Part shown: piece by piece, positions 10,052-21,209 of the stretch
How positions within the stretch are numbered: position 1 is the first letter of the stretch
How the letters are laid out: each line of letters starts with the position of its first letter
DNA from: Thalassia testudinum
Taxonomy: Eukaryota > Streptophyta > Magnoliopsida > Alismatales > Hydrocharitaceae
Reading direction: 5' to 3'
DNA length: 64,000 nucleotides
Assembly: GCA_037157565.1 (NCBI GenBank)
Contig: JAZHRO010000003.1
Coordinates: forward strand, 38,515,001 to 38,579,000
Position numbers and translations under genes: made by a program
The notes under the pieces: generated by a model
The model's database searches: none
What the model was told of the DNA's origin: nothing
What the model saw: only the letters and a program-made list of their open reading frames with translations

Positions 10052-11925
10052 TGATGAGTACATTTTAATTGATTAATATTACGCCTAAGTAACTTCAATC
10101 ATACCGTTTAGGTGTGTTAATTAGGGTAATTAAGGTGTAGAATATTTGTATGCATCATGATTTAAGTTTATAACATTCGATAACTTAATATGTAATAATT
10201 TTGTTGTTTTTATGTGCGGGAATTATATTTAGAAAGAGCAAGGGTTGGGGAGTAAATTTCCCCAACAACAGGCAGCATATTTTCCCTGATCTTCGGCCAG
10301 CCTCAACTCCTCCAAACATTTATCTGATCTCCCGCTGCCCTCCCTTAACAAACAAGGCCAAAAATTGCTAAGGGATTTGAAAATCCCTTAACTCACGCAT
10401 GCGCAAAGGAGAGGAGTTAAAAAGAAGAGGCAGAGAAAGGAGAAAAAAGATCATCCAGAGAGAGAGGGAACAACTCCAGCTTGACTGTGGACCAGGATCC
10501 CCTTCAACGTTACAGGTGCTCACGCCACCAAGCCTGCCCCTGTAGGCACTGCACCTTCATCACAACCGTGCGCCTGCAGCCGCGCCCTAGCAAACGTCTC
10601 CGCAGCCTGCCCCGCAACCGCGTGCCTTAGCCTCCACCGCCTTCAGGCACACCACCAGGCACCCATCTCCAGCACCAAGCGCATCGCAACCCTCCTCCTG
10701 CAGGTGCAAGCACCGCTCGCACCCTCACCTCTCCCTCTTCTAGCCCTCCTGTAGGCGCTAGCACCACGCACACCACAGCACCCCCTGCAGGCACTGCCCT
10801 TGCTCCTCAGCGCCCGCAAGCGCTGCTCCTCAATGCGCGCCTACAACCGAACCCTAGCGCCCCATACTGCAGGCGCACACCTTGCCGCAACGTTTCCAGC
10901 TAGCGCGGCCCCTCCTCTCTCCCGCACGCCCGCGGGCATCCAGCGCTTATTCCTACACCACACCGCCCTCCCATGCCCGTACGCGCACACCTCAACCTCC
11001 AGCGCCAGCCTTCACGTCCACCCTCTAGCGCTCTCTGCAGACTACCTGACCTCCAGCGTGCTCCCTCCTCCAGGCAGCCAGGCGCACCCGCAGAGACCCT
11101 ACCGCACCCTCCTTCCTGCACGGCACACCCCTCTCCACCGCCAGCACCCTATGCACTCGCTGGCCACCACCACGCCATCTCAAGTGCTTCACAATCGTAG
11201 CACCGCCCACTGGCACGCGCCGTCTGCAGCATGCATCCATCTCAAGCAGCCCTTCACGGCAGTAGCAGCCTCCTCCGACTGTAGCTTTCTCTTCACCGGT
11301 CGGCCACCTCCAGCCATCTCCGTCAACGTCGCGGCCTCCATCAGATAGCCCTCATCCTCGCCGACCTCCCTAGCTCGTCCACAGCCAGCTGGTGCTCTCT
11401 CTCTCGGGCGAGGAGGGGAGAGAGCAAATGCTCTATTTCCTTTGATATTAAAATTTACATTCATTGCCATTGCCCCCAGAATTTGATTTTTATTTATTAT
11501 TATTTTATTGTGGAAAAATTACGCATGCACACTCATATTTTCTGATAATTGCATGTTATCGATATTCACCTATTTTAAGACTGATTTTGGGATCAACACG
11601 TGCATCGATTCTCTCAAGTATATGACATGTGAAAATTACACAAAATGATCATATATTTATTGAATACTTTAGTGAGGGAAAACTGCACATATATCCTTAT
11701 CTTTTTAAGTTATTGTGAATCTACTTTCCTTCGCATTTTATGTCAGATTTGAATAAGGAATTCACACTTAATCGAAAGAATATAAAATAATCAAGAGTTT
11801 ATTTCATAATTGCCTCCCTGTGGACAGGACCCGCTCTTCTGTGAGTGGTTATTTTTATTTTTTTTTATTAGTCGATTTTTCCACCACTTAAATACTACAA
11901 CGCAAAGCGGAAAGTCCATTACTCA
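10052..11925 (+). repeat. TE-B 5' LTR
   Basis: TGATGAGTACATTTTAATTG...ATTACTCA, 1874 bp. A weak TATA-like AGTTAAAAAG at 10415-10424 precedes about 900 nt of C-rich sequence (10500-11400) with many degenerate CCTGCAGGC units. That stretch yields long but meaningless open frames on both strands. The last ~500 nt are AT-rich. Confidence 0.85.
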
Positions 11926-11928
11926 AAT

Positions 11929-11946
11929 TAGCGCCGTTGCCAGGGA
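11929..11946 (+). promoter_or_regulatory. TE-B primer-binding site, tRNA-Asp
   Basis: TAGCGCCGTTGCCAGGGA, two changes from the tRNA-Asp complement, 3 nt after the LTR end. Confidence 0.8.
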
Positions 11947-13182
11947 GGCAACAGACGCAATAGATTTACTTCATTATTTTTAAATATTCTGAGTTGCAAA
12001 ATTATCTGATTAATTTTTTTCTTACTGTGCGAGAAATCTGAAGAGGCGACCAGGCACAACAGAGCGGCGAAAGCAACCATGAGTTAATCCACACGAGGAA
12101 AAGTCGGAGGAGACGAAGATCCTATTTTCACATAGGATTCTCCATCGTCACAAATTTATTTCTATTTTCTCACCCTTTTAGTAATTGGGGCTGAATTTTT
12201 GGGGGTTTGTCCTCGCATTCTTTAGCTACTAAGGCTTACAATATTTTTGGTGCATGCGTGATTCTATTTTCTACTTGCCTGCTTTTAAAATCAATAAAGA
12301 AAATATCAAGCTGCCTATTTAGAAGTTGCATGCCCTTAGGTGCATGCATTTAGGGGTGATTGAGTAGCACATTAGATCTTATTATTTCATTGCAAGCATA
12401 TTAGCACGAAGATTGCTGGAGACAGGTACATCTTTCTAACTTTTGCATCAAGCTCCTATTCACGCATTTGCATTCAAATTTAAATTCAGGACCAACAAGT
12501 TGTTTGAATTTACTAATTCAGTGGTCACATAACTAAAAGTGGAACTAATAATCAGATTCAACCCTAAAAGCAATTCACATTTGATCTAATTCTAAGGTAC
12601 TTATCTGCGATTTCAAAAGAAATTATAAAGATTTGCGGTGTGTTTCACACTTCTGACACTGAGCACGCACATTGGGCACCGCACTAAGGCTCGATCCCTT
12701 AAGGCTATAGGCACCGATCTCTTTACCGGTGCAGACCCTCCTATTATGCTTTGTGGTGGTGGTGATACTATCATTTGACCAAGTGTTTTGATACTTCACG
12801 GAGGGGGACACCCCTTAAAGGAAAAGAAGGGTAGTTACGGGGCACCGCATACGCATCGCCTCAAAGGGAGGGTTCACCCTACTTGCATCCCTTTATTCAT
12901 CCTTGGAGTAACTTCTCACTTGATCACCTAGGAGTATCATCTAAGCAAAGTATATGTCTTAGGGCACTCGAAGGTTGAATTAAGGCACGTAATTACAGTG
13001 AAAACATTATTTAGCCATTTATATTAACTAATTCGACCTCCGCAATAAAGAAAGTTAAGATTTCAAGTCCACACCCCTCTTATACCACTTACGTGGGAAC
13101 GGAGGATAAGTGTTGATCTTTTGACTTATCTTTGGAGTGGAGGTTTAACTTAATAAAAAAAAATGCCTGAATTATTTTTTGT
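11947..13182 (+). other. TE-B untranslated leader
   Basis: No credible ORF. AT-rich, with a GC-rich patch at about 12640-12900 containing a short inverted repeat GCACCG...CGGTGC near 12709-12734. The patch ends in a stretch of phrases also seen in other leaders of the window, and could hold the packaging signal (inference). Confidence 0.5.
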
Positions 13183-14136
13183 ATGCTTGGTAGACGCTCT
13201 CTTGAGGGTAGTCTAGTGTTTGAACCTGAGCTTGAGAGAATTCTTAGCAGAGCTCACCTAGGAGAAGAAAAAGAAGGAATGGCTGAGCAAGGTGCAAATC
13301 AACAAAGGACCCTAAGGGACTATTTTATTCCTTCTAACCAACCTGCACAAGCACTAAGACGACCGGCAGGGGATAATCTGTATGAGATCAAGAGCAGTAC
13401 CATATCTTTATTGCCCTCTTTTTATGGTACTACTATGGAGGACCCCTACCGGCATTTGGAGGAATTCACCGAGGTCTATTCCAAGGTGAAGCTCCAGGGC
13501 TTTACTGATGAAGCCTTGATGTGGACTCTATTTCCTTTCTTCCTAAAGGGTAAGGCCAAGCACTGGTATGATACCCTCGATGCAAGGGTAAATGATTGGG
13601 CCACCCTTAAGGGAGAATTTTTAAAAAAGTATTTTCCTATGAGTAAAACCAGCCATTACAGAAGAGAGATTATGGGTTTTACTCAACAGGAAGGGGAGCA
13701 ATTTCATGAGACTTGGGAGCACTTTAATGACCTTCTTAGGTTATGCCCCCACCATCAAGTACCAAGATGGTAGTTGGTCGAAAGGTTCTATAACGGATTA
13801 TCTGAAAGGCATAGGCAAACCATTGATGCAGCCTGTGCAAGAACCTTCATGACCAGAACTGAGGATGAAGCTTGGACATTATTTGAAACTTTAAGCAACA
13901 ACTCCATACATTTGTCCTCTACCTATCAAGAAAGAAAACCATCAATCTTGTAGAGGAAGATAGAGGCCCATGAAGTTGGGGCTTCTCATGATTTGGCTTA
14001 TCTGATTCAACTATTGAATAAAAACTTTGATAGGCTTTTAGCAAACCCCGGCAAGAACCTGCAAGCAGCCTCTATTTTTCAGGCTTCAAGAGAATGCTCC
14101 ATTTGCCAAAGCACAATGCACGCCACTGTGGAGTGC
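13183..14136 (+). pseudogene. gag: TE-B gag: capsid domain and CCHC zinc knuckle
   Basis: Gag forms the virus-like particle that packages element RNA. The start is ATG at 13183; the opening MLGRRS resembles the MFGRRS of the TE-A and TE-F gags. The plant retrotransposon gag core spans about residues 70-190, with EDPYRHLEEF, a KAKHWYDTL segment and ending in CPHH. A TAG at 13771-13773 interrupts, another lies near 13951, but the same frame continues to a zinc knuckle CSICQSTMHATVEC (14095-14136), a clean CX2CX4HX4C. No knuckle is evident in the A or F gag, another sign that TE-B is a different family. It is broken, so no intact protein is expected. Confidence 0.8.
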
Positions 14137-14905
14137 CATCAGGCAAACTAATTCCCTGAGTTGATTCAGGTCGACTTGAACGTGGCCTAAGGTTTCCGCC
14201 CCCTTGCAATAACCCTTACTCCAACACTTATAATCCAGGGTGGTAGAACCATCCAAACTTCTCTTGGAAGCAAGCTGATGCTTCTAACTTAGAGAATACA
14301 AGACCCTTACCTCCCCATCCCACATACCAACCTTCTTATGAAAATCGTCCTCCGAATAAGCCCTCTGAGATGGATGAACTGAAGGCCATGATGAAAGCAA
14401 TGCAAGAGCATAAGAATATGGTTATCCAATCTCAAAATAAGATGATTACTGATATGCAATTGCAAATTGGTCATCTTACTGAGGTAGTTAGGCAACGTCA
14501 TCCGGGGAAGCTACCTAACTCTTCTGAGGAGAACCCTAAGGGCAAGGGGGTTGTATTCAGGGAGCACGCCCAAGTAGTGACCGTGTTGTGGAGTGGAAAA
14601 AAGATTGACAAGCCTGATAACATTCCTACAGTTTCATCTCATAATTCCCCTTCCACACCTGACCTGACTTCCATCTCACCCGAGGAAGAGCCACACCACT
14701 CTCCCTCACACAAAATCACCAACAATGAGGATGTCATCCTTCCACCACCCCTTTCTCGCCATGATGACCCCTCTACCTAGAAGCCAAGGGTGCCCTATCC
14801 AGAGCACCTATCTGCTCCTGGGGAATCTTTTGTTGGCTCGTCTGGAGCCAATGATAGGACGGAAGAGATTATGGATACTTTTAGGCAAGTCTAGATTAAC
14901 TTGAC
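14137..14905 (+). pseudogene. gag: TE-B gag C-terminal region and linker to protease
   Basis: After the knuckle the original frame meets several stops. A second frame is open at 14370-14780 and encodes a coiled-coil-like stretch rich in M, Q and K, then a VLWSGK segment. That segment corresponds to the TxRSGK motif in the A and F linkers, a usual landmark between gag and protease in this clade. The last recognisable linker residues are MDTFRQV, a stop and INLT at about 14870-14904. The roughly 60 codons that separate this point from the protease active site in TE-F are missing. Confidence 0.65.
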
Positions 14906-15466
14906 GAGGCTCCGCTCGATCTGGGTGCGGGGGTAAACATTCTACCAAGCTCTGCCTACGACCTTTTTGGAGGAGGAAAGCTGAAGCCTAGTCTAGTAAT
15001 CCTCCAGGTTGCCGACAGATCACTGAAGACACCGCAAGGATTATTGGAAGATGTCCTTGTGAGAGTGGAGGATTTCTTCCCCGTTGACTTTCTGGTACTT
15101 GATACTGACCCATCTAATAAGCCCACAAAGCCATCCATTTTTCTGGGATGCCCCTTCTTGGCCACAGCCAATGCCTCTATAAATTATAGATCTTTGGCAC
15201 TTAAAATGGGCTTTGGGAACAAGAAGATCCGGTTGAATGTTTTTGATACTGATAAGCAACTCGGATTTCAAGATTGTTCCCAGATTTTGGTCGTTGATGA
15301 AATAATTGAAGAGACTACTCCAGCACTCTTATGTAGAGATCCCCTTCAGAAGGTCATATCTCAGGACCATCCCTCGATTATTAAAGAAACTAAAAGGAAA
15401 ATGCCCGAACTAGAAGAGTTGCTGGGGATACACACTGAGTCTCTATCCCCACTCTGGACTGTGTAG
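14906..15466 (+). pseudogene. pro: TE-B protease region
   Basis: The aspartic protease would cut the gag-pol polyprotein. The active site DLGAG is at 14918-14932, followed by VNILP and, about 65 residues on, SIFLGCPFLA, the flap-side segment typical of these retropepsins. The frame is the one used by RT and RNase H, so pro-pol was a single frame. The deletion described for the linker ends just before the active-site aspartate, so the protease N-terminus is gone. The remaining stretch to 15466 is open and ends in an acidic linker with a stop at 15464-15466. Confidence 0.75.
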
Positions 15467-16620
15467 GTAGATCCACTGCCTGAGGTGGAGACATCTCAAC
15501 TAAAACCCTCAATCCAAAAGGCTCCTGAATTGGAGTTGAAACCCCTCCCGAGTGCATTGAAATATGCTTTCTTTGGCCTTAATAACATGCTCCCCATTAT
15601 TATCTCATCTGCATTATCTAAATTGCGGGAGGGAGCTCTACTTCAGTGTTTACAAAGGCACAAGGAAGCAATTTCCTGGACAATTGCTGATATTAAGGGT
15701 GTTGATCCCTCTCTTTGCATGCATCATATATACACGGACGAGTTCATGAAGCCTTTCCAAGATATGCAGAGAAGGCTCAATCCAAATATGTAGGAGGTTG
15801 TTAAAAAGGAGATTTTGAAATGGTTGGATGCAGGGATTATCTCTCCCATTTAAAATAGTAAATGGGTCAGTCCTATTCACGTAGTTCCGAAAAAGGCAGG
15901 AATCACTGTGGAAGAAAATGACCAAGGTGAACTGGTGACCACTTGACCCTCAACTGGATGGAGGGTCTACATTGATTACCGTCGTTTAAACATGACTACC
16001 CAAAATGACCACTTCCCCTTACCATTTATCGATCAAATTCTGGAACGATTGGCAGGGAACAAGTACTTTTGTTTTCTTGACGGGTACTCTGGGTACAATC
16101 AGATAGTCATTTTTCCTGATGATTAGGAGCGTACCACCTTCACGAGTCCATATGGCACTTTTGCATTCCGTCAAATGCCATTCGGGTTATGTAACGCTCC
16201 TACCACTTTCCAACGTTGTATGATGGCTATCTTTTCTGATATGATTGACGAGTTCGTTGAAATTTTCATGGATGACTTCTCCATTTATGGCTCATCGTTT
16301 GACCTATGCCTTTCTCACCTTGATAAAGTCTTAACCTGTTGCGAAGAGACAAAGTTGGTGCTTAGCTGGGAGAAAAGCACTTTATGGTCCAGCAAGGCAT
16401 TGTGTTAGGGCATATAGTTTCCGAGGATTAGAGGTGGACACCACAAAAATAGATTCCATCTCTAAGCTTCCGTTGCCCACCCATGTTCGTCAGGTTAGAT
16501 CTTTCCTTGTCCATGCTGGATTTTTAGGCGCTTCATTAGAGATTTCAGTAAAATCTCTAAGCCACTCTGCGACCTATTAGCGAAGGATGTCTCCTTCGAT
16601 TTTGATGATAGATGTGGTGA
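15467..16620 (+). pseudogene. pol: TE-B reverse transcriptase
   Basis: RT copies element RNA into DNA. In order: a LKYAFFG entry segment (about 15560), RRLNPNM and EVVKKEI (about 15770-15815), KWVSPIHVVPKK (about 15860), WRVYIDYRRLN (about 15960), DHFPLPFIDQ, FLDGYSGYNQI (about 16075), MPFGLCNAPTTFQRCM (about 16175) and the catalytic box FMDD at 16265-16276. In-frame stops occur, for example TAG at 15790-15792 and 16123-16125. Small indels between about 16375 and 16535 shift the frame through the thumb/connection region before it returns. The catalytic aspartates are present, but the protein cannot be made whole. Confidence 0.85.
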
Positions 16621-17203
16621 GGCTTTCCAAGTTTTGAAGAAAGCCCTCATTACTGCACTAATTCTCCAAGCACCAGATTGGACCCTCCCATTTGAGCTTA
16701 TGTGCGATGCTTCTGATTTTGCAGTGGGAGCGGTCTTAGGTCAAAGGGTTGATGGCAAACCTCATGTGCTGCATTATGCCAGCAAGACCCTTACGTATCC
16801 TCAGCAAAACTACACGGTCACTGAAAAGGAATTACTTGCTGTAGTATTTGCTTTGGAAAAGTTTCGGTCCTATCTTTTGGGATCCAAGGTTGTGGTGTTC
16901 ACTGATCATTCAGCCCTTAAGCATCTTCTGGCTAAAAAGGACACCAAACCTCGCCTAATTCATTGGATTCTTCTACTCCAAGAATTTGACCTAGAAATTA
17001 AAGACAAGAAAGGAGTTGAGAATGTGGTAGCAGACCATTTGTCTAGGATCCCTATTGAGGCATCAAACCCTGCTAGCGGTATTCAAGAGACTTTCCCTGA
17101 TGAGTCTCTAATGGCCGTGGAAGCTAAAACTACTTGGTTCGCTGACATAGTGAACTATCTAGTCATGGGCATTACCCCCAGCAATTGGAACAAGCAGAAG
17201 TGA
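16621..17203 (+). pseudogene. pol: TE-B RNase H
   Basis: RNase H removes the RNA strand during reverse transcription. This stretch is fully open (16634-17203). The first catalytic aspartate is in CDASD (16706-16708), followed by [23 protein letters not shown] with the catalytic glutamate, [10 protein letters not shown] with another aspartate, and VADHLSR at the end. The stop TGA at 17201-17203 separates it from integrase, but the same frame continues. Confidence 0.85.
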
Positions 17204-17373
17204 GACAGGTTTCTCGCCAACGCTAAATTTTATCACTGGGAGGAACCCGAGCTTTTTAGAATAGGCCCTGACCAGTTGTTTCACCGTTGCATCCCTGATG
17301 AAGAACAAAGAAGTGTTCTAAGTTTCTGTCATGACCTCCATTGTGGGGGACATTTTAGTGGGAAGAAGACTAC
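17204..17373 (+). pseudogene. pol: TE-B integrase, N-terminal piece
   Basis: Encodes the start of the HHCC zinc-binding domain: LFRIG, RCIPD, then CHDLHCGGHFSGKK with both histidines. It is cut at 17373 by TE-C. ACTAC (17369-17373) is the TE-C target duplication and reappears at 26235-26239, where the domain continues. Confidence 0.88.
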
Positions 17374-17783
17374 TGTTTGCACCTCAAAACACGCCTATAA
17401 GAACGCCTTCTTATGCTATTTTCTAGCATTAACTATGTATATTATAATCCTGTAGTTGCATTTGTAAAAACGCTTGCATGCATGCATTTAATTAAGAGGA
17501 GAAGAGAATGGAATAAATGGCTTGCATTTTTACATTTTTCTTCAAGTGTCTCTTTGCAAAAAATCCCCTCTCCATATTTTATTTTCATCTTTCTTTCTTC
17601 TTCCCACGGCTTTTCTCTTCTTCCCGCGGCTGCGTCCTTCCCGCGGCTGCACTCTTCCCGTAGCTGCATGCAGCAGCCACGCAGCACCTCTTCCCGTCAC
17701 GTCTCCCTACCAACGCCGCTCCCTACAGCTGCAACTAGCACGCCCTCTCCCTGCTGCAGCCAACACGCCCCTCTCCCCTCCTC

Positions 17784-17984
17784 TATAAGTAGCTGCAGCT
17801 TCATCCTCGCGACGCAGCGGTTGCAGCTACTGAAAAAAACCCGCAGCCACCTTCCTCGCCCGTTCTCCCCTCCCATACGCCGGCCCTCCGTCGAGGAGGC
17901 ACCCGACGAGCAGGAGAACCCACTGTGGTGCTCACCACCACAGTGGGAACACCACCGCCCAGCTCTTCAACGAGCCGGTGGGCG
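17784..17984 (+). promoter_or_regulatory. TE-C TATA box and two leader hairpins
   Basis: TATAAG (17784-17789). Hairpin 1 is a perfect 12-bp stem CCCACTGTGGTG (17919-17930) / CACCACAGTGGG (17936-17947) with a 5-nt loop. Hairpin 2 pairs CGCCCA (17956-17961) with TGGGCG (17979-17984) and GCTC (17962-17965) with GAGC (17972-17975). The TE-A/F stem differs by two paired changes, which supports a selected RNA structure. Confidence 0.6.
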
Positions 17985-18659
17985 TGGTGTTTTCTTTTCT
18001 CTTCGTTTTCATCTCCACGCCATTGCTGCCGCTTCAAGCTCCGAAGCTTGAAGCAGCAGCAGCAGCAGCTAAATCGCGGCGACAGCAGCAGCAGCAGCAC
18101 CCCCCGCCTCCTCCGCGACCTTCTCCGCAGGCGCGCAACCCTCCGCGCGCGTCTGCAGGCCCGTTCTCCGCCTCCGTCTCCGTTCTGTCCGCCTCGCAGT
18201 TGCACCCGTAGCCCGCCGCTGCGCGCACTGCAGCGGCCGGCTACGGCCTCGCGCCGACCCCCGCGAACCTCTGCAACCCTCCGCGACCGACTGTAGACTC
18301 CCCGCCGCCCTCTCCGAGCACGCCATCGCCCGCTCTCCGTCCTCGCACCCGGTCTGCAGGAGACGTCTCACGTCCACTGCACGAAGGCGCGGTGCACCGC
18401 GACGATCAGACGTCCGCCTCCGCCTTCAGACGACGTAGAGTCAGACGTCTACCGCCTCCGGCAGACGTCTTAACTCGCGCGTCCGCGATCACTCCTTCGC
18501 CCGCTCTCTCTCTCCGCCGATCTCTCCCGCCCGCTCTTTCTCTCTCTGGCGCTCTCTCTCTCTCCGCGATCTCTCCCGCCCGCTCCCTCTGTCTCCCGCT
18601 CTTTCTCTCTTCGCGATCTCTATCTCTCTCTCTCTCTCTCTCTCTTTTTTTCACTTACA

Positions 18660-18716
18660 GCAACACACACACACCCATTCACCGACACACACACACACAC
18701 ACTAATAGTAACTTAT

Positions 18717-18762
<46 letters not shown>

Positions 18763-18845
18763 CTATATATATATACTTATATATACATAGTATATCTATA
18801 TAGTTATGTATACATACATATAATATAATATATATATACATATAC

Positions 18846-18885
<40 letters not shown>

Positions 18886-19110
18886 CTCATATACATATAT
18901 ATATATATACATATCTATATACTTATACATATACACATATATATATACATATATCTAAATACATATATACTTATATACATATATACATACATATATATAT
19001 ATATATATATACACCTATATATATATATATATCTATATATATCTATACATATATACTTATACATTTATATACATATAGATATATTTACTCATATACATAC
19101 ATATGTACAT
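18660..19110 (+). repeat. CA then TA/TATACA microsatellite in the TE-C 5' LTR
   Basis: CA-rich units (18661-18702) then alternating TA and ACATATA units for about 400 nt. The 3' LTR copy (about 25077-25545) has a different repeat number, as expected from slippage after insertion. Confidence 0.85.
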
Positions 19111-19137
19111 ATATTTTCACGTTATTTACTATACGCT

Positions 19138-19181
19138 GTATCATGGGGATATCTGCACCAGTTGCTGATAATCCCTGATAC
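19138..19181 (+). other. Hairpin after the microsatellite (TE-C 5' LTR)
   Basis: GTATCA (19138-19143) pairs with TGATAC (19176-19181), with an inner stem GGGATATC/GATAATCCC carrying one bulge. TE-F has GTATCG/CGATAC at the same place, a compensated change. Confidence 0.5.
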
Positions 19182-19812
19182 ACGCGTACAAAAAAAGCGT
19201 GGTCCCATACATCATCCATCCTTCATCCACACTCCACGCGGCACCTAGTCGTGTTGGTTGCGTCTCTCTAGACGTCGGCTGACTCGACATAGTGCTACAC
19301 TCCATCGTCACCTCCACCCCCACCCCTTTATATATATACTACATATAAATCTATAGCTACTATATTTACTTTCTATCTGTTAGCTTCCTTCTTAGTAAAA
19401 AGATAAAAAAAGGTATAAAAGTGAAAAGATAATCTTTGATTTGCAGGTACCTCGTCTTGCAAGTAGCAAGACGTGTTTTGAAACTCTATTTTGGCTAAAA
19501 GCCAAGGACACAATTTTGAGGGTGTGCCTCAAGAACAAGGATTACCAGAAAAAAACCTAAATAAGAAAAATACCAAAAACAGAATAAACAAACGGAAGAG
19601 ACGCGTTTTAAGGAAAACGTAGAAACTCGACTTGAACCCCACTTCCCTGAGTTCGACCCTGGGCCTAAAAGTGACAAGATAAAATCAATTAGGCCAGGTT
19701 AAAAATTTTGTAAAGAGATGGTTAGGTCTGAATTAGGTTAACCACTATACATATTTCAACGATAAAAACATCATATTAACAACCTATCCAGGCTGACCCA
19801 TCAAGACTTTTC

Positions 19813-19830
19813 TGGCGCCGTTGCCGGGGA
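19813..19830 (+). promoter_or_regulatory. TE-C primer-binding site, tRNA-Asp
   Basis: TGGCGCCGTTGCCGGGGA, an exact complement to the 3' end of plant tRNA-Asp as I recall it, 9 nt after the LTR. It is the only perfect copy in the window, in keeping with a young element. Confidence 0.88.
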
Positions 19831-21209
19831 GGTGCACTTTCGAGTAAGTTTCTATCCAATTCCTTTAAATTTGTCTCTTCTCTCTTCACGGGTATTGTTG
19901 TTTTTGGTGTGCAGGTGAACCTGGTGGAAGGAGAAGAAGGCTGACGAAGTCGAGGACGTGAACAGATCCAAGGCGGGAACGAGAGCGTGAAGACGCCGAC
20001 ATCGCATTGGAACTTCGCACACGTTGCCGAACAAGTAGGTTTTTTTTTTCTCATCAAATTAGGGTTAACTTGCCACCACACAAAAAAAAAAAAAATTTTA
20101 AAACTAAAAATTAGAAAAACTTCTTGGGATTTCTTGAGGGCAAGTGGATTAAAATTCACTTGATTGATTGGTTGTCTTCACTCCCACTGCCCCGGGATTT
20201 CCCGCCTTACTTCGCATAGCGAAAATTCTAGAATCTTGATTCTTAGATTTTTCGCCATGGGAAGTAGTCTTTGAGGCAAAGAAAAAGATTGCTTGTATCC
20301 CTCTTTTGCCTCAATTATCTTTAATTCAGGATCACATTTTTGGTGGGGAGATTTGGAATTGAGTTGATTCCAACCCCACCACGACTTTTCAAACTTGCCT
20401 GTGATTCGATCCTGAATACTTCAACCCCAACAGTTTTAGTTTCTTTATCTGTTGGTTGAAGCCTTGTGTGTGGATATCTTTCTGGTGATTGGGAGCACTT
20501 GAATTGAAGTGCTTTGGCTCCCTTTCACATTGGTATAAAATTGATTCGCGCATCCACACATAGAAATCTCCATTTAGGGTAGCCCATTGCATTTTAGCAT
20601 GCATTAACTAACTGATAATTGAAGAAGGGTTTCTTGGGTTTTAGAAGGAAAACCTGTATTTTTGCAAAAACCCGGAGATTGGTTGAATTGGTAATTCAGC
20701 AAAACCCTAAAATTCATACTACTTAAGGCTGAACTCTAAAAATCATTCGCCAATAAAAACTTCAATTCGGGGAGATTTCCCCGTTGCATGCTTGTTCTTA
20801 CACACTCTTAAAATCAATCACTTGGGCATTACCCGTAAACAACGCCCTTCACATTCCAAAAGCACTTGACCCTAAGCCTCTAATTAAAACTGGTAGTAAC
20901 TTGACCCTTACTAAGGATTGGAGGTCTAACTACCTGTGTGTAGCGACTACGTGCTGGTGAGAGTTCCCGCGTGCTATCGGGTGTCTAAGACTGGGGCAAA
21001 CGGCCTTTCAATCTGGCCCGGTGGTTCCACGGTGCTCGCATTCAGTTCCGTAGTTCGTGATAGTAGGTAACTTAGATCTTTAGGTCTAAGGGCACACTGT
21101 AGAGGTTAGGAACTTGACTGTATTGATTTGTAATCAAGTGTACCTTTGCGGCGTCATTTCTCTCATCCCTTTTCCCTTCTCATCTCCCCAATTCTTCCTG
21201 CGGTAGTGC
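19831..21209 (+). other. TE-C untranslated leader
   Basis: Collinear with the leaders of TE-A (30726-31793) and TE-F (55095-56493). It includes a GC-rich block about 20930-21055 (CTATCGGGTGTCTAAGACTG and TTTCAATCTGGCC are shared) that is better conserved than its surroundings. This block is the best candidate for an RNA packaging signal (inference). No credible ORF. Confidence 0.65.

Larger units (their letters stand above)
17374..19803 (+). repeat. TE-C 5' LTR
   Basis: 2430 bp. TATA box TATAAG at 17784-17789, hairpin pair at 17919-17984, GC-rich CpG-dense stretch (about 17900-18620), CT-rich tract, CA/TA microsatellite (about 18660-19110) and hairpin at 19138-19181. The 212-aa open frame at 17413-18051 spans U3, the TATA box and R, so no single transcript start would cover it as a gene. 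Confidence 0.9.

Noticed and set aside
10800..11470. Open frames of 180 codons and less in the C-rich part of the TE-B LTR
   Set aside because: Same reason; the second LTR copy breaks them with indels.
17413..18051. 212-codon open frame repeated at 23868-24506
   Set aside because: It is duplicated only because both are LTRs of TE-C. It spans U3, the TATA box and R, so one transcript start would not cover it; the composition is GC-rich and low-complexity.
18660..19110. CRISPR-like array
   Set aside because: The repeats are simple TA/CA microsatellite units without constant repeat and unique spacers, in plant DNA.
19813..19830. tRNA-Asp gene fragment
   Set aside because: Only the 18-nt complement of the tRNA 3' end is present directly after an LTR; it is a primer-binding site, with no cloverleaf around it.
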